Source: JBIQLO01 sp044464175 (GTDB taxonomy: Bacteria; Planctomycetota; Phycisphaerae; Tepidisphaerales; Tepidisphaeraceae). From it: DNA of 6,397 nucleotides. The DNA is taken from positions 1 through 6,397 of the forward strand of contig JBIQLO010000218.1 of NCBI GenBank assembly GCA_044464175.1, written 5' to 3'. The translations under genes and the position numbers were made by a program. The notes under the pieces are model-generated. The model was not told where the DNA came from. It worked only from the letters and a program-made list of their open reading frames with translations, and searched no databases. Below, one piece after another: positions 1-4,772 of this stretch (positions within the stretch are counted from its first letter, which is position 1; every line of letters starts with the position of its first letter).

Positions 1-5
1 AAAAA

Positions 6-49
6 GTGTAACCCATGTCTCTTGAACATGTGTTACCTATGTGGCTTGA
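6..49. repeat. Two direct copies of a 20-bp GTGTnACCnATGT repeat, insertion-sequence-end-like
   Basis: Positions 6-25 and 30-49 match at 16 of 20 bases with a 24-base period. The shared core is GTGTnACCnATGTnnCTTGA. Spaced direct copies of a roughly 20-bp GTGTAACCCATGT-type sequence resemble, from memory, the transposase-binding ends of some insertion sequences, IS481-like ones in particular. No transposase gene is in the window, so if this is an element end the body lies to the left of base 1. The second copy contains the stop codon (37-39) of the DUF4062 gene. The repeat itself is directly visible; the mobile-element reading is inference. Confidence 0.5.
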
Positions 50-1122
50 TTGAACGGAGTACACTGACCTGTGGCACCCGGCGAACTATCTTCGTTGCGC
101 TTGATGGTACGTAGTTGCATCATTATCTGGTCGCCATAAGGCGTAAGGGTCCAAGAGTTGCCGTAGCCATTATCGCTACTTTCTCTTGGAGCCTTCGTAA
201 TGAGTCCTAGGGCTAGCAGTTGAATCGTGATGGTCTGAAAGTCCTCGTCACTAACTTCGAAATGGTCCAGTGACTTATGTCGCATCATATCCAGCGATTC
301 GATCCGCTTGACATTTCGACTTCGTACAAATTCATTGATCGCGCGTTTGAGTTGAAGATCATTTGCCGCATGAATCATCAAGGGAGCAATGCATGCGAAC
401 AATGCGTTCCAAGTAGGCTTGAAACTGGAGGGAAAAATTATCCCTTCACGAACTTGCGGATCTATTGCAGCAAATGTGAAATGGATCGGGTATACCTCCT
501 CTCCCTGCGCCAGCCCTTCCAAACACTCCAGATTTGCGGCTCGCGCCTGAGATAATTCAGTTTCTAACTCCTGAATGCGTCGGTTCAATTCGAGGTGCGC
601 CGTTGTCATCCCGCTCTCCGAAAGCTCGCCGCCTCTTACCCAGCCGACTGCCGGAGTTGACTTGATCAATTGAATCAAGCTTCTGCTGACAACTGAGCCG
701 AGTTCCTGAGCCGTTTCCCAATGTTTGCAGTGTTTCTTTTCCACCAGGGCACGAAATGCCTGCAGCTTTTGCTTTCCTTCGGCCGTGGCCTCGGTTTTAT
801 CCGCGATGATCTTTCCAGGGTCGCGATGCAGAAAGGCTATGATGGGCTTGCCGCTTGAAAGCGCATACCGGTATTCCATCTCCGTATAACCCATGCCCTC
901 AGAATTCATCGAACCATAGCGGCCCGCCAGTATCAACAGGTAATAATCGCAGTCATCGATCACCTTTTTGATCAAATTCCACTGGGATTCATTTGCCGCT
1001 GGGAAGAGCTCCATTCCTGAAGGTATGCAGTCCAACTCCAGCAGCGCATGCATAACCTCACTTCGCTCATCCTCAAGATCCCGATAGGTGCTACTTACGA
1101 AAACCTGATATCGTTTCTCCAA
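37..1122 (-). CDS. DUF4062 domain protein, likely accessory or defence-associated
   Basis: This is a predicted cytoplasmic protein of 361 residues. The N-terminal DUF4062 domain (about residues 3-100) shows RYQVFVSSTYRDLEDER, then PSGMELF (34-40), a hydrophobic strand YYLLILAGRYGS (60-71), and GYTEMEYRYAL (78-88) followed by GKPIIAFLH (91-99). This is the classic pattern of the family, whose Rossmann-like fold recalls TIR and nucleoside deoxyribosyltransferase domains. A short coiled coil follows (about 176-200, LELNRRIQELETELSQARA). The C-terminus (about 285-342, DFQTITIQLLALGLITK then WTLTPYGDQIMMQL) looks like a winged helix. The frame is open up to an ATG at 1368, but the extra 82 residues are unlike the family and are partly encoded by an intergenic repeat. 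TTG at 1122 has AGGAG six bases upstream and starts exactly at the domain. GC content is well below that of its neighbours, suggesting transfer. The biochemical role is unknown; a conflict-system role is inference. Confidence 0.87.
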   Translation of the reverse strand: MEKRYQVFVSSTYRDLEDERSEVMHALLELDCIPSGMELFPAANESQWNLIKKVIDDCDYYLLILAGRYGSMNSEGMGYTEMEYRYALSSGKPIIAFLHRDPGKIIADKTEATAEGKQKLQAFRALVEKKHCKHWETAQELGSVVSRSLIQLIKSTPAVGWVRGGELSESGMTTAHLELNRRIQELETELSQARAANLECLEGLAQGEEVYPIHFTFAAIDPQVREGIIFPSSFKPTWNALFACIAPLMIHAANDLQLKRAINEFVRSRNVKRIESLDMMRHKSLDHFEVSDEDFQTITIQLLALGLITKAPRESSDNGYGNSWTLTPYGDQIMMQLRTIKRNEDSSPGATGQCTPFNQAT

Positions 1123-1128
1123 GGTAAG

Positions 1129-1133
1129 CTCCT
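1129..1133 (-). promoter_or_regulatory. Ribosome binding site that fixes the TTG start of the DUF4062 gene
   Basis: On the minus strand AGGAG is followed by CTTACC and then TTG at 1122-1120. The spacing of six bases is good. No ATG or GTG nearby has a comparable site, and the family domain begins right after this TTG, so it decides the start. Confidence 0.65.
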
Positions 1134-1274
1134 GATACCTAAATAGGCTGGCAATTCGGTAAGAATCAGCAGCCCGCGCGGAAAATGACGCAATTAATTG
1201 ATGATGGCCGAAAGAATACGCCCCGACTGCCTGAGGAGCAAGCCGAAGGAGGGCATTCCGCCGTGGCGAAGCCA

Positions 1275-1338
1275 ATCCATCTGCGTCCATCCGTGCCCCA
1301 TCTGTGGCTATTTCTCCGCGTTCTCCGCGTGCGGTGAA
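1275..1338. repeat. CTGCGTCCATCCGTG / CTCCGCG-type intergenic repeat
   Basis: The stretch is built of related short units: CCATCTGCGTCCATCCGTG, then CATCTGTGG, then the perfect 9-bp tandem TTCTCCGCG (1312-1320 and 1321-1329), ending in GCGGTGAA. From memory this resembles a low-complexity intergenic motif (CTGCGT...CTCCGCG...GGTGAA) found dispersed in GC-rich environmental genomes, including planctomycetes. I have no established function for it. It overlaps the reading-frame extension of the DUF4062 gene, which is a reason to reject that extension. Confidence 0.5.
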
Positions 1339-1355
1339 TCCCCGCGCCCGCAGGA

Positions 1356-1383
1356 TTGAAACCCGCAACGGTTTGCCGATAAT
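1356..1383 (+). promoter_or_regulatory. Sigma70-type promoter of mdh
   Basis: TTGAAA (1356-1361, 5 of 6 to consensus) and GATAAT (1378-1383, 5 of 6) are separated by 16 bases. Transcription would start near 1390, giving a leader of about 40 bases that ends in the mdh ribosome binding site. No riboswitch-like structure is apparent in that leader. Confidence 0.55.
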
Positions 1384-1430
1384 GGGCGTTTTCGTCTCAT
1401 TGAGGATTCACTCAGGAAAGGATTTTTTTC

Positions 1431-2366
1431 ATGCGTCGAGCGAAGATTTCGATCATCGGGGCCGGAAACGTGGGGGCGACGTGCGCCCATTGGGCGGCCA
1501 GCAAGGAGCTGGGGGACATTGTGCTGGTGGACATTCCGCAGGTGGACGGCATGCCCCAGGGCAAGGCGCTGGATTTGTACGAGGCCTCGCCGGTGGAGGG
1601 GTTTGACGCCAAAATCACCGGGGCGACGACGTATGAGCCGACGGCCGGGTCGGATGTGGTGATCATCACCGCCGGCATCGCCCGCAAGCCGGGGATGAGC
1701 CGGGATGACCTGATCAACACCAACACGGGGATCGTCAAGAGCGTGGCTGAGAACGTGGCCAAGCATTCGCCCAACGCCGTGCTGATCGTCGTCTCCAACC
1801 CGCTGGACGCGATGGTCTATGTGGCCTGGAAGGCCAGCGGCTTTCCCGCCCAGCGGGTCGTGGGGCAGGCGGGCGTGCTGGATGTGGCCCGGTACCGCAG
1901 CTTCCTGGCCGCGGAGGTGGGGTGCAGCGTGGAGGATGTGCAGGCGCTGCTCCTGGGCGGGCACGGGGATGACATGGTCCCCCTGCCGCGGTACACCTTC
2001 GCCGGGGGCATTCCGATCACGCAGCTGGTGAAGCCCGAGCGTCTGGAGCAGATCGTGGACCGCGCCCGCAAAGGCGGGGCGGAGATCGTGGGGCTGCTCA
2101 AGACCGGCAGCGCCTACTACGCCCCGGCGGCGGCGACGGTGGCGATGGCCGAGTCGATCATCCGCGACAAGAAGCGCATCCTCCCCTGCGCGGCCTACTG
2201 CGACAAGGAGTTCGGCATCGGCGGCTACTTCGTCGGCGTCCCCTGCGTCCTGGGCAGCGGCGGCGTGGAAAAAGTCATCGAGATCGAGCTGGATGAGGCG
2301 GAGAAAAAGGCCTTCCAAAGCTCGGTCGACCACGTCAAGGAGCTGGTCAAGACCGTCAAAATCTAA
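1431..2366 (+). CDS. mdh: Malate dehydrogenase (NAD-dependent)
   Basis: This cytoplasmic enzyme interconverts malate and oxaloacetate with NAD(H) in the TCA cycle. It belongs to the LDH-like branch of malate dehydrogenases and its 311 residues are the usual full length. Visible landmarks are the Rossmann loop GAGNVG (10-15), Asp34 at the end of the second strand (favours NAD over NADP), and the mobile loop with Arg85 and Arg91 in ARKPGMSRDDL. Arg85 is where malate dehydrogenases read the second carboxylate. SNPLD (122-126) follows, then the catalytic Asp151/His178 pair in GVLDVAR and GGHGDDMVPL, and substrate Arg154. Val152 replaces the commoner Ser/Thr, a minor oddity. AGGAAAGGA at 1414-1422 lies eight bases before the ATG. 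The gene stands alone with its own promoter and a downstream hairpin. A lactate dehydrogenase is unlikely given Arg85. Confidence 0.95.
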   Translation: MRRAKISIIGAGNVGATCAHWAASKELGDIVLVDIPQVDGMPQGKALDLYEASPVEGFDAKITGATTYEPTAGSDVVIITAGIARKPGMSRDDLINTNTGIVKSVAENVAKHSPNAVLIVVSNPLDAMVYVAWKASGFPAQRVVGQAGVLDVARYRSFLAAEVGCSVEDVQALLLGGHGDDMVPLPRYTFAGGIPITQLVKPERLEQIVDRARKGGAEIVGLLKTGSAYYAPAAATVAMAESIIRDKKRILPCAAYCDKEFGIGGYFVGVPCVLGSGGVEKVIEIELDEAEKKAFQSSVDHVKELVKTVKI

Positions 2367-2378
2367 ACCGTGACGAGG

Positions 2379-2445
2379 TGAAACAGGAAGACATGAGATG
2401 TGAAGCGGCCTTTCGCCGCTTCATGTTTCATGTTTTCCTGTTTTC
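2379..2445 (+). terminator. 30-bp hairpin downstream of mdh, between convergent genes
   Basis: The left arm 2379-2409 pairs with 2415-2445 around the loop CTTTC. All positions pair except the outermost, giving 30 uninterrupted pairs, five of them G-U in the + transcript. The GC-rich inner stem TGAAGCGGC/GCCGCTTCA is followed by a T-rich stretch, as in an intrinsic terminator, but no clean U-tract follows the whole hairpin. It begins 13 bases after the mdh stop. Its right arm encodes the last codons and stop of the opposing gene. The wobbles become A-C mismatches in the antisense RNA, so it folds best in the mdh transcript. Related in sequence to the hairpin at 4693-4748. Confidence 0.75.
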
Positions 2446-3564
2446 AGGGTTCGCGTACAGGCACAAACACATATCCGCCTGCATGGGCAGGCAGTGGGTG
2501 ATGACCTCGCCGCTGTCCTTGACCGGCAGCAGCCCTGAGTCGGTGCGGCGGGCCAGGAGGAAGCGGGCGATGGCGTCGGCGGCTCTCTGGTTCTGCTCAC
2601 CCCCGAGGCGCTGGAGGATGTTCCAGGTGAGCAGGTAGGTGTGCATGTTGCCGCGCGCGGTGGAGGTTTCGCGGGCCTGCCAGTCGAAGCCGGTCTCGGG
2701 GTGGAACGACTCGCGGAGGAATGTTCCAGCGCGCTCGAAGGCGGGGCGCGCCTCCAGGCGGGCGGCCCAGGAATGCTCCGGGGCCAGGTCAAAGACGTTC
2801 AAGAGGCACCACATCACGATGGCGGTGTAGTTGATCGTGACGCCGCCGCCGGCGCGGTAGGGGAAGTGCCCCTCGGAGTGCTGGTGCTCCAGCGTGTTGA
2901 GCGTGGCGCGGCGGGCGGCCTCCAGAAGCAAGTTGATCGGCTGGTGATAGATGTCGCGCAGGGCGCGGTAGGCGGCCATGAGCCATTCGGCGGCATGGGC
3001 GTTGGCATTGAGGCAGTTGTAGGGGGAGCGGTCGTGGTGGGGGAAAACACCGGAACCGGCGGGCCACTCGATCCCGATCTGCCAGAGGGCCGCATCCCGC
3101 AGGCAGCGGGCGTAGGCGGCCTTGGGGGGCAGGCCGTGGAGCAACGCCAGGGCCATGCCGCGCAGGGCGAAGGCGGTGGCGATGGTGGAGCATTCCTCCA
3201 GGCCGGTCCCCTCCCAGTCGGAGAAGCGGTCGTTGTTCTGAACTTCCTGAAACCCGCCGGAGGGGTGCTGGCGGGAGGTGAGCCAGTCGAAGGCCCATTC
3301 GGCCTGTCGCTTCATGGGACAGGCGGGATCGTCGTTGGCCAGATGCAACGCCAGGGCGGCGCTGCCGGCGCCGCGGTGGTGATGGGCCCCGCCGGCGTGG
3401 AAGTCGAGCTGGGGGCCATGGTAGGCCTTTTCGCTCCAGAACGAGCCGTGGTATGGGCCGGGAGTCAGGTCCTGGGCGCTTTGGAAGTAGGCGAGCATGG
3501 CCGGGCGGAGGCTGTCCAGGGCATGCGCGGGGTTTGAGCGGGATGGGGAAGCGGGTGGGTTCAT
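2428..3564 (-). CDS. Unrecognised protein with a probable alpha/alpha-toroid fold
   Basis: I do not recognise a named family. The 378-residue protein has no signal peptide or membrane segment, so it is probably cytoplasmic. It carries five similar units in which a Gly-hydrophobic turn precedes a helix: GGFQEVQNN (103-), GVFPHHDRS (172-), GHFPYRAGG (232-), GFDWQARET (292-) and GLLPVKDSG (344-), spaced by 52-69 residues. Hydrophobic helices such as AEWLMAAYRALRDIY and YTAIVMWCLLNVFDL alternate with them. This pattern is typical of alpha/alpha barrels such as prenyltransferase/terpene-cyclase-like or six-hairpin glycosidase-like enzymes. A His-rich motif GGAHHHRGAG (58-67) and acidic DWEGTGLEE (116-124) are candidate active-site pieces. 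The frame extends to an ATG at 3663. The ATG at 3564 is chosen because AAAGG lies eight bases upstream and the earlier residues look non-coding. The gene is convergent with mdh and divergent from the CsgG-like gene. The fold is inferred; the reaction is unknown. Confidence 0.82.
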   Translation of the reverse strand: MNPPASPSRSNPAHALDSLRPAMLAYFQSAQDLTPGPYHGSFWSEKAYHGPQLDFHAGGAHHHRGAGSAALALHLANDDPACPMKRQAEWAFDWLTSRQHPSGGFQEVQNNDRFSDWEGTGLEECSTIATAFALRGMALALLHGLPPKAAYARCLRDAALWQIGIEWPAGSGVFPHHDRSPYNCLNANAHAAEWLMAAYRALRDIYHQPINLLLEAARRATLNTLEHQHSEGHFPYRAGGGVTINYTAIVMWCLLNVFDLAPEHSWAARLEARPAFERAGTFLRESFHPETGFDWQARETSTARGNMHTYLLTWNILQRLGGEQNQRAADAIARFLLARRTDSGLLPVKDSGEVITHCLPMQADMCLCLYANPENRKT

Positions 3565-3590
3565 GGAAGGGACCTTTGCCGGGTGGATCA

Positions 3591-3619
3591 TGAGTAGCAT
3601 CGCGGGGCCGGGGATGCAA
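3591..3619 (-). promoter_or_regulatory. Weak candidate promoter for the toroid-protein gene
   Basis: Read on the minus strand, TTGCAT (3619-3614) and TACTCA (3596-3591) are 17 bases apart and would give a short leader of about 20 bases. Both hexamers are poor matches to consensus; only spacing and position support it. Confidence 0.2.
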
Positions 3620-3741
3620 CCGGCGCGCTTGACAATCGGGCCGGCGGAAGGTTCCCTAGGCATCCGGTGATGCGGGTCGTGGAACCCCGCCGTTTTTCGG
3701 GCCGAACGGCCGAATTGGTTTTTTGGGAAGGAGCCATTTTC

Positions 3742-4674
3742 ATGAAGGTGAGATCATTGTACGTGGCGGCGATGTGCCTGACGCTGGCGGGGGCCGGGAT
3801 GATGGCCGGATGCGCCAGCTCCTCGGAGTCGGCCTCGCAGGACACGCTGACGGAGAACGTGGGCAAGTATCCCCCGGCGCCCCAGGGCGTCAACAAGCCG
3901 CGCGTGGGCGTGCCGCCGTTCAAGGTGCAGGCAAGCGGGTCTTTCGGCTCGGGGGCGGACCTGGACGACTTGGCGGCCGACCAGATGTCGACGCTGCTGG
4001 ATCAGTCGGACCGGTTCAAGGTGATCGAGCGCGCCCAGCTCCAGAAGCTGCTCAACGAGCAGAACCTGGAGGGGATCGTCAAGTCGGATGAGCTGGCCCG
4101 GCCGGCGCAGATCCGGGGCGTGGACTACCTGCTGCTGGGGAAGGTGACGAACCTGAGCGTCAAGACGGAAAAGAAGGAGCGCGGCTTCGGGCTGGCGCAG
4201 GTGGGGAACCTCGTCGGGGGCGCGGACATCAAGAACAAGGATGTGGTCATCACCACCTCCTGCGGCGTGGACATCCGGCTGGTCAACCCGACGACCGGCG
4301 AGCTGATGACCTCCAGCTTCAGTGAGTACAAGAAGCAGGACAAGGCCGGGGCGATCGGGGTGGACATCCTGGGGGCCAACGCCACCTCGGATGCCGACCT
4401 GCAGATGAGCGAGGATGACAAGGGCAAAATTCTGCGGCTGGCGCTGGATGACGCCCTGCGCAAGGCCCTGCCCAAGATCGACAAATTCCTGAAGAACCAG
4501 CCGGCCCAGCCCGCCGCGGCCGTTCCGGCCCAGCAGGCCCCCGCCGCCCCGCAGGGCGCCGCCCCCGCGGCCGCGCCGGCGGCCGTGGCGGCCAAGCGCT
4601 TCTGCCCGCACTGCGGGGCACAGGTGCCGGCCGGGTCCAAGTTCTGCCCCAAGTGCGGGGCGAAAGTGGAGTGA
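3742..4674 (+). CDS. CsgG-family lipoprotein with C-terminal zinc ribbon
   Basis: This is a predicted exported lipoprotein of 310 residues. Residues 1-24 form a lipoprotein signal ending in the lipobox MAGC (lipidated Cys24). Ser25 follows Ala rather than Asp, which would favour outer-membrane sorting if E. coli rules apply. Residues about 53-250 match the CsgG-like fold: PRVGVPPF, LAADQMSTLLDQSDRFKVIER (76-96), LQKLLNEQ, GVDYLLLGKVTNLSV (126-140), and a C-terminal helix LALDDALRKALPKIDKFL. CsgG forms the curli export channel; relatives such as LpoB are outer-membrane enzyme activators, so the name does not prove secretion. An Ala/Pro/Gln linker (252-284) leads to a zinc ribbon with Cys288, 291, 302 and 305 (FCPHCG...FCPKCG). 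A ribbon outside the cytoplasm is unusual. The frame is open from 3667, but the ATG at 3742 has GGAAGGAG ahead of it and begins the signal peptide. No curli genes are nearby. Confidence 0.88.
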   Translation: MKVRSLYVAAMCLTLAGAGMMAGCASSSESASQDTLTENVGKYPPAPQGVNKPRVGVPPFKVQASGSFGSGADLDDLAADQMSTLLDQSDRFKVIERAQLQKLLNEQNLEGIVKSDELARPAQIRGVDYLLLGKVTNLSVKTEKKERGFGLAQVGNLVGGADIKNKDVVITTSCGVDIRLVNPTTGELMTSSFSEYKKQDKAGAIGVDILGANATSDADLQMSEDDKGKILRLALDDALRKALPKIDKFLKNQPAQPAAAVPAQQAPAAPQGAAPAAAPAAVAAKRFCPHCGAQVPAGSKFCPKCGAKVE

Positions 4675-4692
4675 CACAGTACCTGAAGAGGT

Positions 4693-4748
4693 GAAAACAT
4701 GAGGGCATGAAAAGGACCGATGCGTCTTTTTCATGCCTTCATGTTTTT
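4693..4748 (+). terminator. 25-bp hairpin downstream of the CsgG-like gene
   Basis: Bases 4693-4717 pair with 4724-4748 without interruption around the 6-base loop CGATGC. Three pairs are G-U in the + transcript. The T-run at 4744-4750 forms the outer 3' arm and gives the inner GC-containing stem (GAGGGCATG with CATGCCTTC) a U-rich tail, as in an intrinsic terminator. It starts 19 bases after the stop and ends 25 bases before the next start, so it probably separates the two genes transcriptionally. It shares GAGGTGAAA (4688-4696) and ACATGAG (4697-4703) with the hairpin after mdh. Confidence 0.8.
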
Positions 4749-4772
4749 TTGTTTCCAACGGATAATGCCGCC

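Larger units (their letters stand above)
1123..1430. other. Gene-free spacer between the divergent DUF4062 and mdh genes
   Basis: No coding frame here looks real. From left to right it holds the DUF4062 ribosome binding site, an AT-rich tract with a perfect 10-bp palindrome CAATTAATTG at 1191-1200 (a possible operator, unproven), an intergenic repeat at 1275-1338, and the mdh promoter and leader (1356-1430). I could not find a convincing -35/-10 pair for the DUF4062 gene. The nearest AT-rich hexamers on the minus strand are poor matches. Confidence 0.6.

Noticed and set aside
6..49. CRISPR repeat array
   Set aside because: Only two imperfect copies with a 4-base gap, no spacers of normal size and no cas genes.
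277..555. 92-codon + frame inside the DUF4062 gene
   Set aside because: Shadow of the minus-strand gene; no ribosome binding site and no domain.
1123..1368. 82-residue N-terminal extension of the DUF4062 protein (ATG at 1368)
   Set aside because: It is encoded partly by an intergenic repeat, is unlike the family, lacks a ribosome binding site, and the TTG at 1122 has AGGAG at good spacing right before the domain.
1308..2333. 341-codon open frame on the minus strand over mdh
   Set aside because: Antisense shadow in high-GC DNA; the translation is rich in His, Arg and Gly without domains, while the + strand encodes a clear malate dehydrogenase.
2641..3537. 298-codon open frame on the + strand over the toroid-protein gene
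   Set aside because: Gly/Val/Ala-rich composition typical of an antisense shadow; the minus-strand frame has repeats, helices and a plausible start.
3629..3634. Perfect TTGACA as a -35 box for the CsgG-like gene
   Set aside because: No acceptable -10 lies 15-19 bases downstream (TTCCCT at 17 bases); kept only as a coincidental match in the divergent spacer.
3667..3741. 25-residue N-terminal extension of the CsgG-like protein
   Set aside because: It would bury the lipoprotein signal peptide; the ATG at 3742 has GGAAGGAG upstream.
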